This document shows, piece after piece, positions 36,769-45,992 of a stretch of DNA of 64,000 nt. A program made the translations under genes and the position numbers. A model generated the notes under the pieces. The model was not told where the DNA came from, made no database searches, and was given only the letters and a program-made list of their open reading frames with translations. Source of the stretch: Candidatus Gastranaerophilales bacterium (lineage in GTDB: Bacteria > Cyanobacteriota > Vampirovibrionia > Gastranaerophilales > Gastranaerophilaceae); assembly GCA_947624325.1 (NCBI GenBank), contig CANQJT010000003.1:1-64000 (forward strand). The letters are read 5' to 3'. Numbering within the stretch: position 1 is the stretch's first letter; every line of letters begins with the position of its first letter.

Positions 36769-37876
36769 ATTTAAATTCCTCTAAATATTCATTTAATTTT
36801 TCTTTTGCTTGATTTAATGTTGAGGCGGTAGATGTAATTATATAATTTTCTTTGTCTTCGCTTTCTATAAACATATCATCAGGTAAATCCAAATTAGTTA
36901 TTTTTGATTTATTTATTACTTTTGTATAGGAATAATTATCGCTTAAATTTATATAACCGTACTTTTTTTCAAGGTCGCCATTTGCAGCGGAATATAAAAT
37001 ATCAAGAATATTATCATCTAAAAGCGATATAAAAGCTTGGGAATCATAGTTTTCAAATTTGTTATATATTTCAAGAACATATATTTTATCATTCTTTATC
37101 TGTATTTTAAATCCTAAAATGCCCGTATATATATCCGAAAATTTTGATATATCATCAAGCAGCGGATACACAGCTTGTCTTAAAATACTTATATATGTAT
37201 CTTCTGAAATTTTTGAACTTGGTGCGGTTAACTGATAATAATTATCGTTTATTTCTCTTTCAAGGCTGATAAGCGGAAATGCGTTATACCCGTCCGTTAA
37301 AAAGTATATATAAATATAGGGCGCATCTATACAATTTTCTATTATAATTTTTTCATTGTTATCTTCAAATAGTTTTTGTATGCCGAGTTTTGCACTCTGA
37401 AAACCTGTAAATTTATAACTTTCATTTGTTATCAGGGTAAAATCATTTTTTATTATAATTGGGAATGTTGTATTTCTCGCATATTCTACGGCAAGATTTT
37501 CCCTGTCAAATATACCAAACTTCGGAGTCGGAATTTTTAATTTATATAATATTTTTTTTATAACACTGTTAAAATATGTAATTCTTGAAGATTCTGAAAG
37601 CGGAGCAAAGATTAAAAATCCTTCTTTTTTAAACTCATCCGCTATTCCGTTAATTATTGCCAGTTTTGAAGATGCAATTGTAAATTCAATGGCATTGTAT
37701 TTTACAAAATCGACTAATGAGGCGATATCATTTTCTTTTATATTTATGCTCGTATATACTTCATTTGAAGAATGTTCATCCGAAGTCAAATAAATATCGG
37801 CATCCGTATTTTGCATTTTTATACAATTTGCCAATAATAAAGCATTTAAATTATTTCCGACAATCAGTATCTTCAT
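36755..37876 (-). CDS. PurD-like ATP-grasp protein, active site apparently lost
   Basis: 373 residues against about 420 for PurD (GAR synthetase). The fold outline follows PurD: MKILIVGNN start, LVDFVKYNAIEFTIASSKLAIINGIADEFKKEGF, FAPLSESSR, and EIYNKFENYDSQAFISLLDDNILDIL near the end, which aligns with PurD's EFNVRFGDPE block. The key residues differ: no GGREHA, no KADGLAAGKG, no NTGGMG, and the metal-binding Asn appears to be Tyr. So catalysis as GAR synthetase is doubtful. It lies between aroH (4-bp overlap) and ylxR, and is intact and probably expressed. A related ATP-grasp activity is possible. Confidence 0.7.
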   Translation of the reverse strand: MKILIVGNNLNALLLANCIKMQNTDADIYLTSDEHSSNEVYTSINIKENDIASLVDFVKYNAIEFTIASSKLAIINGIADEFKKEGFLIFAPLSESSRITYFNSVIKKILYKLKIPTPKFGIFDRENLAVEYARNTTFPIIIKNDFTLITNESYKFTGFQSAKLGIQKLFEDNNEKIIIENCIDAPYIYIYFLTDGYNAFPLISLEREINDNYYQLTAPSSKISEDTYISILRQAVYPLLDDISKFSDIYTGILGFKIQIKNDKIYVLEIYNKFENYDSQAFISLLDDNILDILYSAANGDLEKKYGYINLSDNYSYTKVINKSKITNLDLPDDMFIESEDKENYIITSTASTLNQAKEKLNEYLEEFKFETE

Positions 37877-38244
37877 TTTTCTTCTAAATCTTTTCTTAAA
37901 TTTTTAGCACCTTTTAAATATATGTGATTTATTTTATCCTGCATAAGCTCGGTATTAATTGTAATTAAAACCCTAAGACACATTGAAAGCGAATTTTGTA
38001 TGTTTAACTCGGGAAAACATACCATAGGAACATATTTCCAGTCTGTAAAATTTTCTCTGGCTAATTTTGCAGGATATACACAGTCTAAATCTTTAGTCAT
38101 AGTAAATATTACGTGTGAAATATCTTCTGTTTTAAAATTATTTTGCTGTTTTATTTCGTTAATTAGTTCAATAACGGCGGATTTTAAACTTTCTTCAGTA
38201 TTACTGTCTACGGTTATTGCGCCTCTGATACCTCTTTGATACAT
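37873..38244 (-). CDS. aroH: Chorismate mutase, AroH class
   Basis: 123 residues. It converts chorismate to prephenate. The N-terminus MYQRGIRGAITVDSNTEESL is characteristic of the trimeric AroH fold, and CLRVLITINTE near the C-terminus carries the active-site Arg. I chose ATG 38242-38244, with GGAG at 6-nt spacing and one base after the fmt stop. A TTG four codons upstream lies inside fmt. Its end overlaps the PurD-like gene by 4 bp. Confidence 0.9.
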   Translation of the reverse strand: MYQRGIRGAITVDSNTEESLKSAVIELINEIKQQNNFKTEDISHVIFTMTKDLDCVYPAKLARENFTDWKYVPMVCFPELNIQNSLSMCLRVLITINTELMQDKINHIYLKGAKNLRKDLEEK

Positions 38245-38245
38245 T

Positions 38246-39187
38246 TTATTCTCCAAGTTTATTACCTTGTTTTAATCTTAATCCGTTAGCAAAATCAAAT
38301 GCATTCATAATGCCTTTACTTTCCGGTTTTACCTTCGTGATTAAAATAACACCTTCTCCCGTATTGATTTCTATTCCTTCTTTTGTTACGGATATTATTT
38401 CACCGCAGGAACCGTTACTTTTGGATTTTGACATTCTTGTTTCAATTATTTTTAACATTTTCCCGTTTATAAAAGAATATGCTGTCGGGAAATCTACCAT
38501 TGAACGAACTTGATTATGTATATTAACGGCAGAATTATTCCAATCTATCAAACCATCTTGTTTTATGAATTTTTTTGCAATTGTAATGCCTTCATCCCCT
38601 TGTTTTCTGGGACATAATGTTTTGTTATACAAACCTTTTAATGTAGAACAAAGTAATGACGGCGATAAATCGCTTATTTGATTTTTAAGTTCAATATTTG
38701 TCATGTTCTCAGGTATAGTTATCTCTTTAGTTTCACATATATCACCGGCATCAAGTTCAAGAACCGTAAGCATTGTTGTAATGCCTGTTTTACAGTCGCC
38801 GTTATAAATGCATCTTTGGATAGGGTTTGCTCCTCTATATTTAGGCAGTAAAGATGCATGCAAATTTACTGTTGCGAACTTCGCAATATCAATAACTTCT
38901 TGTGATAAAATCTGCCCGAATGCAAAAGTTACTATAAAATCAGGATTTAATGATTTTAGTTTGGCGATTAAATTAGTATCTTTACTTATTTTTTCGGTTT
39001 GAAAACATTCAATATTATTTTCCGCAGCACAAACTTTTATCGGCGGAGGTGTTAATTTATTTCCTCTGCCCTTTGGTCTATCGGGTTGAGTGACAACCGC
39101 CAGCACCTCAAAATCTTGATTTTTATTTAACTCTTCAAGACTTTTTACAGCAATATCCGGTGTACCCATGAAGATAATTTTAATCAA
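38246..39187 (-). CDS. fmt: Methionyl-tRNA formyltransferase
   Basis: 313 residues. Formylates initiator Met-tRNA using 10-formyl-THF. MGTPDIAVKSLEEL at the start, QPDRPKGRGNKL and HASLLPKYRGANPIQ are diagnostic. It overlaps def by 8 bp and is followed 1 bp later by aroH. glyA (same run) and folD (44.7 kb) supply one-carbon units. Confidence 0.96.
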   Translation of the reverse strand: MIKIIFMGTPDIAVKSLEELNKNQDFEVLAVVTQPDRPKGRGNKLTPPPIKVCAAENNIECFQTEKISKDTNLIAKLKSLNPDFIVTFAFGQILSQEVIDIAKFATVNLHASLLPKYRGANPIQRCIYNGDCKTGITTMLTVLELDAGDICETKEITIPENMTNIELKNQISDLSPSLLCSTLKGLYNKTLCPRKQGDEGITIAKKFIKQDGLIDWNNSAVNIHNQVRSMVDFPTAYSFINGKMLKIIETRMSKSKSNGSCGEIISVTKEGIEINTGEGVILITKVKPESKGIMNAFDFANGLRLKQGNKLGE

Positions 39188-39770
39188 CCTTTTTATCCTC
39201 CTCCTGCGGAGTGTTTATTATTTCTTCTTCCAATTCTTTTTCATCTATCAGAAAATCGGATTCTATTGGGTTTAATCCTTTTTCCGAAAGGACTTTATCA
39301 GTTTCAAAACGATTTCTGCAATGGTCAATAAATAAAATTCCGTCCAAATGATCAAATTCGTGCTGAATGGCTCTTGCTAAAAGAGAGCCTTCTTTTGCCT
39401 CTAATATAAATGGTCTTCCTTTAATATCAAGAGCTTTAACTTTTACATATTTATATCTTCTTACATTTGTATAGGCATCCGGAAAACTTAAACAGCCTTC
39501 GTATGAATTTATTGCCCCTTCTTTTTTTAATATTTTAGGATTGATAAATGTAATAGGGTTCATAGTTTTAGGGTCTGTACCGACATCTATAACAAAAACT
39601 CTGAGATTTTCTCCGATTTGTGGAGCTGCTAAACCAACACCGTTCAATGCATATAATGTATCGTACAAATCTTCAACAAGTATTTGTATTTTCTTTGATA
39701 TTTTATGAACTTCTTTTGATTTTTCTCTTAACGAAGGTGTTCCGTATTTTACAATTTTCTTTACACTCAT
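39180..39770 (-). CDS. def: Peptide deformylase
   Basis: 196 residues. Removes the formyl group from nascent proteins. Motif 1 GVGLAAPQIG, motif 2 EGCLSFPD and motif 3 QHEFDHLDG supply the Cys and two His metal ligands. A charged C-terminal tail (about 30 residues, ending EEDKKVD) extends past the core. It overlaps fmt by 8 bp and the wecA-like gene by 4 bp. Confidence 0.96.
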   Translation of the reverse strand: MSVKKIVKYGTPSLREKSKEVHKISKKIQILVEDLYDTLYALNGVGLAAPQIGENLRVFVIDVGTDPKTMNPITFINPKILKKEGAINSYEGCLSFPDAYTNVRRYKYVKVKALDIKGRPFILEAKEGSLLARAIQHEFDHLDGILFIDHCRNRFETDKVLSEKGLNPIESDFLIDEKELEEEIINTPQEEDKKVD

Positions 39771-40843
39771 TCATTTACATCCTTTTTTTCATCTTCCGTG
39801 TTTTCATTAATTTTTGCATGCCTGTTTAAAATAATCATTATAGTAGATATTATAACCGCATAAAGAAAATATTTTGTAGTATCCGAGGCTGCAATATTTG
39901 TGGCAAGCCATCCCGTAAATATAGAGAATACTACAAGTACAAGCACTGCTTTATTTTGAGATAGTCCAAGATTTAATAATCTGTGATGGATATGACTTGC
40001 ATCTGCAACAAAAGGCGATGTGCCTTTTAATATTCTTCTTAAAGATGAAAATGTTATATCTATAATGGGTACTGCAAGTACAAGCAAAGGAACATACATT
40101 TTTATATCTGTTGATTTCATTGAATACATAATAGAAAGCACAGAAAGTAAAAATCCTGCAAATAGTGCGCCCGAATCCCCCATAAATATTTTAGCCGGAT
40201 GAAAATTATAAGTTAAAAACCCCAGCATTGAACCTGCAAGTATAAATGCAATTAAACTGCTTACGTTATCGGCAGGAACTAATGCTATTGCAATAAGTCC
40301 TAATGTAACGGAGCTTACGGTTATAACACTTCCCGCTAGTCCGTCTACCCCGTCTATAAAGTTTACTGCATTTGATATTCCGACTATCCAGCCTATTGTT
40401 ATTAAATAAGATAAAAATGATGGAATTTCCGTTAAACCTATAAAAGGTATATATACCGATGAAATTTTTACTCCCAGACAAAATACTATAGTCGCTATTG
40501 ATATTTGTATTATAAATTTAAATTTAGCACTCAATCCGTATACATCATCAACCAAGCCTAAAAGAAACATAAGAGAACTCCCGAGTAAAAGCCCTGATAA
40601 TAATGACCTATAGGGATAATAACTTAAGATTATTAAAGCTAAAAATGATAATATACTGCACAGCCAGATTGCAACTCCTCCCAGTCTCGGAATAGGATGG
40701 GAGTGGATTTTCCTTGCATTTGGTTTATCCATAAGCCCTTGTTGTTGTGAAAATGAGATAACAAGCGGCATAAAGAACAGACCCAGAATAAAAGCAATAA
40801 CTGTTCCTATAATATTAGCTTCCGATAACTGTAAAAAAGTCAT
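39767..40843 (-). CDS. wecA: WecA/TagO-type glycosyl-1-phosphate transferase
   Basis: 358 residues, about 10 transmembrane helices. It transfers HexNAc-1-phosphate from a UDP-sugar to undecaprenyl phosphate, starting surface glycan synthesis at the inner membrane. MDKPNARKIHSHPIPRLGG, GLVDDVYGLSAKFK (Mg-binding Asp pair), NFIDGVDGLAG and HIHHRLLNLGLSQ mark the WecA/TagO branch rather than MraY. It lies 2 bp downstream of glyA. Confidence 0.88.
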   Translation of the reverse strand: MTFLQLSEANIIGTVIAFILGLFFMPLVISFSQQQGLMDKPNARKIHSHPIPRLGGVAIWLCSILSFLALIILSYYPYRSLLSGLLLGSSLMFLLGLVDDVYGLSAKFKFIIQISIATIVFCLGVKISSVYIPFIGLTEIPSFLSYLITIGWIVGISNAVNFIDGVDGLAGSVITVSSVTLGLIAIALVPADNVSSLIAFILAGSMLGFLTYNFHPAKIFMGDSGALFAGFLLSVLSIMYSMKSTDIKMYVPLLVLAVPIIDITFSSLRRILKGTSPFVADASHIHHRLLNLGLSQNKAVLVLVVFSIFTGWLATNIAASDTTKYFLYAVIISTIMIILNRHAKINENTEDEKKDVNE

Positions 40844-40845
40844 AT

Positions 40846-42093
40846 TTAATCCTTATATAACGGGTGTTTTTCACAAAGTTTTAATGAACGGGCTCTTAAT
40901 TCTTTAATTTTATTTTCATCGTTTAAATCAGATATTCTAACCGCTTCTGATATTATTTTGCCGATTTCTTTCATATCTTCTTCTTTAAAACCTCTTGTTG
41001 TAACAGCCGGTGAACCTAATCTTACTCCGCTCGTTACAAAAGGACTTTGCGGATCATTCGGTACGGTGTTTTTATTTGCCGTAATACCAACTTGTTCAAG
41101 AATGTTAGCAATATCTTTTCCTGTTTTATTTAATCTTCTTAAATCAAGTGTCATAAGGTGGTTATCAGTACCGGAGCCTACAATATCAAGTCCTTCATCC
41201 ATAAGTGATTTTGCAAGTGCCTTTGCATTTAAAACTACTTGTTTTGCATACTGTTTGAAATCATCTGATAATGCTTCTTTTAATGCAACAGCTTTTCCTG
41301 CAATAATGTGTTCCAAAGGTCCGCCTTGAATACCCGGGAATACGGCTTTATCTATTCCTTGAGCATGCTCTTTTTTGCACATTATTATTCCGCCTCTCGG
41401 GCCTCTTAATGTTTTATGCGTTGTAGTTGTTACAAAATCCGCATATGGAAAAGGGCTGGGATGCAATCCTGTTGCAACTAATGCTGCGATGTGAGCAATA
41501 TCAGCCATTAATAAAGCACCTGTTTCATCTGCTATTTCTTTGAATTTTTTGAAGTCTATAATTTTGGAATAATTGCTTGCTCCGCAGATAATAAGTTTTG
41601 GTTTATGTTTAAGTGCCAATTCTCTTACATTATCATAGTCTATTTCACCGTTTGCGGTTATTCCGTATGAAACTACATTAAAATACAATCCTGAAAAATT
41701 AACGGGCGAGCCGTGAGTTAAATGACCGCCGTTAGATAAATCCATGCCCATTACGGTATCACCCGGTTTAACAGCATATAAAAATACTGCCATATTTGCC
41801 TGAGCTCCGCTATGAGGCTGTACATTGGCATGTTCGGCATTAAACAATTTTTTCGCTCTCTCTTGTGCTAATTCTTCAATTTTATCAACACATTCACAGC
41901 CGTTATAATATCTTTTATAAGGTTTTCCTTCCGCATATTTATTTGTTAATACACTTCCGCATGCTGCCATTACGGCTTTTGAAGTAAAATTTTCACTCGC
42001 AATAAGTTCTATTGTTGTTTGCTGTCTTTTTAATTCTTTTTCTATTAATTCCGCAACTTCACTGTCAGTTTCTCTTATAATATTAAGTTCCAT
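40846..42093 (-). CDS. glyA: Serine hydroxymethyltransferase
   Basis: 415 residues. PLP enzyme converting serine and THF to glycine and methylene-THF. [43 protein letters not shown] and the PLP-lysine block [13 protein letters not shown] are present. GGGG precedes the ATG. It heads the 14-gene minus-strand run and fits functionally with fmt and folD. Confidence 0.97.
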   Translation of the reverse strand: MELNIIRETDSEVAELIEKELKRQQTTIELIASENFTSKAVMAACGSVLTNKYAEGKPYKRYYNGCECVDKIEELAQERAKKLFNAEHANVQPHSGAQANMAVFLYAVKPGDTVMGMDLSNGGHLTHGSPVNFSGLYFNVVSYGITANGEIDYDNVRELALKHKPKLIICGASNYSKIIDFKKFKEIADETGALLMADIAHIAALVATGLHPSPFPYADFVTTTTHKTLRGPRGGIIMCKKEHAQGIDKAVFPGIQGGPLEHIIAGKAVALKEALSDDFKQYAKQVVLNAKALAKSLMDEGLDIVGSGTDNHLMTLDLRRLNKTGKDIANILEQVGITANKNTVPNDPQSPFVTSGVRLGSPAVTTRGFKEEDMKEIGKIISEAVRISDLNDENKIKELRARSLKLCEKHPLYKD

Positions 42094-42172
42094 GATTACC
42101 CCTGTTTATCTGACTACAAAATTATTTTAATACGACTTTGTTGTAAAAAAAAGTAATTAACAAAAAAAAGAA

Positions 42173-42200
42173 TTGATATTTTTGTGATATTTCGTAAAAT
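42173..42200 (+). promoter_or_regulatory. Candidate sigma-70 promoter for dnaJ-like/queE
   Basis: TTGATA (42173-42178), 16-bp spacer, TAAAAT (42195-42200), 19 bp before the TTG start. Confidence 0.5.
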
Positions 42201-42219
42201 TAAATAAGGAGCAGATATT

Positions 42220-43257
42220 TTGCCAAATTATTATAATAAAGATTTGTATAAAACTTTAAATTTAACCTTTGAAGCATCAAAAGATGATATAAAAAGTGCC
42301 TATAAAAAACTTGCAAAAATGTATCATCCCGATGTTGCAGGCTCTGACGGGGATATTGATAAGTTTAAAGAAATTAAAGAAGCTTATGATATATTATCAA
42401 ATGACGAGTCAAGAAGAAAATATGACGTGCTTAGAGGCTTTTACACCCAAAGACTTGCTAAAGAATCTGCCGAAACATATAAAAATAAATATGATACATA
42501 TGTTAAACGAGCAAAAAAACACTCTGAAAAAAATGAATCTTTTTCAAATTCTATAAACGAAGCGCTTGATAGTCTGTTTCATTCTAAACATATTAAACAG
42601 AAAGTAAATGAAGAAGTAAAACCACCAATAAACGGCAGTGATATAAATTTAGATGTTAGCATATCTTGTTTTGAAGCGATTACTGGAACAAACAGAAAAA
42701 TTAATATACTTCATACTCAGCCTTGTCCGAACTGCGAAGGCAGAACTTTTATTAACGGTGCAAAATGCACTATGTGCAACGGAACGGGTGAAATATCCCT
42801 TCAGAAAAAGATTAACGTTAAAATTCCGAAAGATGTTAAGCAAGGTGCAAAAATAAGAATAAAAAAAGAAGGAAATAAAGGACTTCACGGAGGTAAAGAC
42901 GGCGATTTATATTTGATTATTAATATAGAAAAAAATTCTTATTATGAAACAGAAGGTATGAACTTATTGTGTAATTTGCCGATTACACCTTCTGAAGCAG
43001 TTTTTGGTGCAGATATTACCATCCCTTATATTGACGGAAAAGTAAATGTTAAAATCCCACCGATGACTTCATCAGGGCAAAAACTAAGACTGGCTGGTAT
43101 GGGGTTATATAACAAATCAAAGACAAAAAAAGGTGATATGATTATTACCGTATTAATTAAACTTCCTAAAAAGCTTTCCGAAAAAGAACTTAAGCTTTAT
43201 GAAGAGCTGAATACAATCTCAAATGATGATATTAGGACTGATATGAATGCAAAATAA
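42220..43257 (+). CDS. DnaJ-like co-chaperone with a single zinc centre
   Basis: 345 residues from TTG 42220-42222, with AGGAG 8 nt upstream. The J domain (residues about 4-70) includes the HPD triad (YHPDVAGS) that stimulates DnaK ATPase. A charged helix replaces the Gly/Phe linker. Only two CxxCxGxG-type half sites (CPNCEGRT, CTMCNGTGE) follow, enough for one zinc, versus four in canonical DnaJ. The C-terminal beta domains are normal (GDGDLYLIINIE-like, IPYIDGKVNVKIPP, SGQKLRLAGMG). Probably a DnaJ paralogue. It overlaps queE by 11 bp. Confidence 0.88.
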   Translation: MPNYYNKDLYKTLNLTFEASKDDIKSAYKKLAKMYHPDVAGSDGDIDKFKEIKEAYDILSNDESRRKYDVLRGFYTQRLAKESAETYKNKYDTYVKRAKKHSEKNESFSNSINEALDSLFHSKHIKQKVNEEVKPPINGSDINLDVSISCFEAITGTNRKINILHTQPCPNCEGRTFINGAKCTMCNGTGEISLQKKINVKIPKDVKQGAKIRIKKEGNKGLHGGKDGDLYLIINIEKNSYYETEGMNLLCNLPITPSEAVFGADITIPYIDGKVNVKIPPMTSSGQKLRLAGMGLYNKSKTKKGDMIITVLIKLPKKLSEKELKLYEELNTISNDDIRTDMNAK

Positions 43258-43918
43258 AATTAAAATAAAAGAAATTTTTGAATCAATTCAAGGGGAAGGT
43301 CCTTATATAGGATATAATCAGCTGTTTATAAGATTTTCACAATGTAATTTATCCTGCAGTTACTGTGATACGGATTTTAAAACAGCTCAAAAAGAATATG
43401 ATGCCCTTGAACTGGCAGATATTGTAAATAAATCAGAAAATATACACTCCGTCAGCCTTACAGGCGGTGAACCTTTGACAGAAGTTGATTTTTTAAAGGA
43501 ATTTTTACCTTTGGTAAAAAAGAAGGTATATTTGGAAACAAACGGCACTTTGTATAAAAATCTTGAAAAAATAATAAATTATATTGATATTATTTCAATG
43601 GATGTAAAACTGAATTCATCTTCTAAAAACGGCGATTTATTTGATTTGCATAATAAATTTATTGAAACTGCGGTAAATGGGAAAAAGGAACTTTTTATTA
43701 AAGTTGTATTTGATGAACAAATAACGGATGATGAAATAAATAATACTATAAAATGTGCCGAGAAATATAATATTCAAATAATATTACAACCGAAAACCGA
43801 AGGTGAATATTTAAAGTTAAATAAAGATGTCATGATAAATGTTTATAATAAATTTTTATCACAATACAAAAATGTCAGACTAATTCCCCAGACACATAAA
43901 TTTTTAAATATTAAGTAA
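43247..43918 (+). CDS. queE: 7-carboxy-7-deazaguanine synthase
   Basis: 223 residues. A radical-SAM enzyme making CDG from carboxytetrahydropterin, for queuosine. IFESIQGEGPYIGYNQLFIR is the QueE start, and CNLSCSYCDTDF holds the CxxxCxxC iron-sulfur site. SLTGGEPL follows. It overlaps the DnaJ-like gene by 11 bp. tgt at 15.4 kb acts later in the same pathway; other que genes are not in the window. Confidence 0.92.
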   Translation: MQNKIKIKEIFESIQGEGPYIGYNQLFIRFSQCNLSCSYCDTDFKTAQKEYDALELADIVNKSENIHSVSLTGGEPLTEVDFLKEFLPLVKKKVYLETNGTLYKNLEKIINYIDIISMDVKLNSSSKNGDLFDLHNKFIETAVNGKKELFIKVVFDEQITDDEINNTIKCAEKYNIQIILQPKTEGEYLKLNKDVMINVYNKFLSQYKNVRLIPQTHKFLNIK

Positions 43919-43919
43919 G

Positions 43920-43947
43920 TTTACATAAAACATAAGTCTGTTATAAT
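43920..43947 (+). promoter_or_regulatory. Candidate sigma-70 promoter for CooC-like/folD
   Basis: TTTACA (43920-43925), 16-bp spacer, perfect TATAAT (43942-43947), 24 bp before the ATG. Confidence 0.6.
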
Positions 43948-43970
43948 AAGTTTATATTGGGGGATTTTTA

Positions 43971-44729
43971 ATGACGGTATCAATCGCTGTTACAGGTAAA
44001 GGCGGAAGCGGAAAGACAACAATAGTAAAGGCTTTATGGAAAGTAATAAAAGAAAAACATCCTAATAAATCTATTTTATTGTTTGATAATGATTTAACGG
44101 GAGAACTCGGTCACAGCTTCGGTAAAGATATTCGTCAGACTATTTACGGTATAAGAAGCGGCAAACATGAATATAAAACAGGTATTCCCGACAATATGAC
44201 GAAACAGGAATATATTGAATGGGCGCTGGAAGATATATTGGTTCCGCTGGATGATAATACTGATATAATAGTATCGTGGCTGATAGGTTCAAAAGACTGC
44301 AGATGCCCTATTACTAAACAAATTAATGATGCTCTCGTAAAATTAATAAACAGATATGATTTTGTAATTTTTGATTGTGAATTTGACCTTAAATACCTTT
44401 ATCAACTTGTAGATATTCCGATTAATGTAACCCTTGTTATTGCAAGACCAAATGAGGCATCTATACATCTTGCAAAGAGAATAGAAGAATACAGTGCAAA
44501 ATATGCAGCAGGCGAACAGCTGGGTGTAGTTCTTAATAAAGTTAACAAGCAGGAAATTGAACCTTTAATGGAACTTTTAAATAAATATAATTTGAATACA
44601 ATAGGAACAATTCCGAAAGATGATGAATTAAAGATTAACCGTGTTTCAAAAAATTCGAAGGTTGTAGAAACGGCTCTGGAACAACTTTATTACAGGTTAA
44701 ATATTCCGCAAAATGAGGAAGTACAATGA
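43971..44729 (+). CDS. CooC/MinD-type P-loop ATPase
   Basis: 252 residues. A deviant Walker A, GKGGSGKTT, begins at residue 9. KDCRCPITKQIN contains the CxCP motif by which CooC dimers bind nickel, followed by VIFDCEFDL (CooC usually has DTEAG) and VIARPNEAS. CooC loads nickel into CO dehydrogenase, but no CODH gene is in this window. ATGA overlap with folD shows coupling to one-carbon metabolism. A metal-insertion or folate-related partner is possible; the exact role is unknown. Confidence 0.75.
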   Translation: MTVSIAVTGKGGSGKTTIVKALWKVIKEKHPNKSILLFDNDLTGELGHSFGKDIRQTIYGIRSGKHEYKTGIPDNMTKQEYIEWALEDILVPLDDNTDIIVSWLIGSKDCRCPITKQINDALVKLINRYDFVIFDCEFDLKYLYQLVDIPINVTLVIARPNEASIHLAKRIEEYSAKYAAGEQLGVVLNKVNKQEIEPLMELLNKYNLNTIGTIPKDDELKINRVSKNSKVVETALEQLYYRLNIPQNEEVQ

Positions 44730-45574
44730 CTGTAATATTGGATGGTAAATTATTAGCCGAAAAAATAACGGCTAAAATACGAGCAGAAATTTTAAAAAAT
44801 TCACTTAAGCCAAAATTGGCTGTAATTAAAGTTGGTGATAATCCTGCATCTTTAATTTATGTAAGAAATAAGCAAAAAAAAGCTTTAGAGCTTGGTATTG
44901 AGTCTGTTGTTATTGAATTGCCTTCAAATGTCAGCGAGGAAAATCTTTTAGAACAGATATATATCTTAAATGAAGATACAGAGATAAATGCAATTTTGGT
45001 TCAGCTTCCTTTGCCCGAACATATTAATAAACAGAGAGTTATAGAAGCAATAGAGCCTATTAAAGATGTTGACGGATTTACATCATATAATTTCGGAAGG
45101 CTGGCATTAGGATATCAGCCGTATTCATTCCCTTGCACCCCAAAAGGAATAATAAGACTTCTGGATGAATATAATATAAGTCTTGAGGGGAAAAAGGCTG
45201 TTGTTATCGGCAGATCTAATATAGTAGGCAAACCTCTTTCCATATTAATGCAAAGAAGAAATGCAACCGTAATAATGGCGCACAGTAAAACCGTCAATCT
45301 TAAAGAACATACTTTATCAGCAGATATAGTTGTTTCTGCGGCAGGACATCCATATTTAATAACTGAAGATATGATAAATAAAGGATGCATCATTGTTGAT
45401 GTGGGTATAAACAGAATTGATAATAAATTAATCGGAGATATAGATTTTAATACGGTTAAAGAAAAGGCTTCATATATAACTCCCGTACCGGGCGGCATAG
45501 GACCTATGACTATTGCAATGTTAATGGAAAATACTTTGGAGCTTTATAAATTACAAAAAAGTTTTGAATTGTAG
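44726..45574 (+). CDS. folD: Methylene-THF dehydrogenase/cyclohydrolase
   Basis: 282 residues. It interconverts methylene-THF and 10-formyl-THF, supplying Fmt and purine synthesis. SLIYVRNKQKKALELGI (substrate Tyr/Lys), QLPLPEH, KDVDGFT, GRSNIVGKP and PVPGGIGPMT are diagnostic. It overlaps the CooC-like gene by 4 bp. Confidence 0.95.
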   Translation: MTVILDGKLLAEKITAKIRAEILKNSLKPKLAVIKVGDNPASLIYVRNKQKKALELGIESVVIELPSNVSEENLLEQIYILNEDTEINAILVQLPLPEHINKQRVIEAIEPIKDVDGFTSYNFGRLALGYQPYSFPCTPKGIIRLLDEYNISLEGKKAVVIGRSNIVGKPLSILMQRRNATVIMAHSKTVNLKEHTLSADIVVSAAGHPYLITEDMINKGCIIVDVGINRIDNKLIGDIDFNTVKEKASYITPVPGGIGPMTIAMLMENTLELYKLQKSFEL

Positions 45575-45687
45575 ACTTGTTTACATTTCTTTATTAAATC
45601 GCTTTAACATGTTTAGAAATTTAAATAATCTGGCATATAAATAATAGTTATGCGAGATTTAATCTTTGCAGAAAAGTCAGGAAAGCT

Positions 45688-45960
45688 ATGATTTTAGAGT
45701 ACAAAGTAAACGAAATACAAGTTCAGGCTGCATGGTTAAAAACCTTGTACGATTTGGTTGAAGAATTAAATTGTAAGTGTCAGACATATATTGATGAGTC
45801 TTATAACCGCAGTAATAAAAATTTTGACAGAATGCGTACAATTAAAATCTATGGCTCTGATACTATGTTAAGCTGGTTTAAGTTAAGAATGGAAAGGTAT
45901 GCACACTTTATTTTTAACTTTAACGAGCAGCCCGATATAAAGAGCGAATTTGTAGAATAG
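45688..45960 (+). CDS. Small protein of unknown function
   Basis: 90 residues. AGGAAAG precedes the ATG and a terminator follows, so it is a likely real, single gene. It is a helical, charged protein with two closely spaced Cys (NCKCQ) and an aromatic C-terminal half (WFKLRMERYAHFIFNFNEQ). No signal peptide. I do not recognise the family. Confidence 0.65.
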   Translation: MILEYKVNEIQVQAAWLKTLYDLVEELNCKCQTYIDESYNRSNKNFDRMRTIKIYGSDTMLSWFKLRMERYAHFIFNFNEQPDIKSEFVE

Positions 45961-45965
45961 TTGTT

Positions 45966-45992
45966 AAATGCCGGTTAAAACCGGTATTTTTT
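45966..45992. terminator. Terminator between convergent small genes
   Basis: AAATGCCGGTT (45966-45976) pairs with AACCGGTATTT (45979-45989) with one G-U pair, followed by T. It overlaps the stop of the minus-strand Cys-rich gene. Confidence 0.8.

Noticed and set aside
42094-42219. Riboswitch upstream of glyA
   Set aside because: The gap is 126 bp and divergent, with no conserved glycine-, THF- or SAM-riboswitch core that I can see.
43971-44729. MinD or ParA partition ATPase
   Set aside because: The CxCP motif, the DCEFD segment and coupling to folD fit CooC better; no MinC/E or ParB neighbour and no MinD-type C-terminal amphipathic helix.
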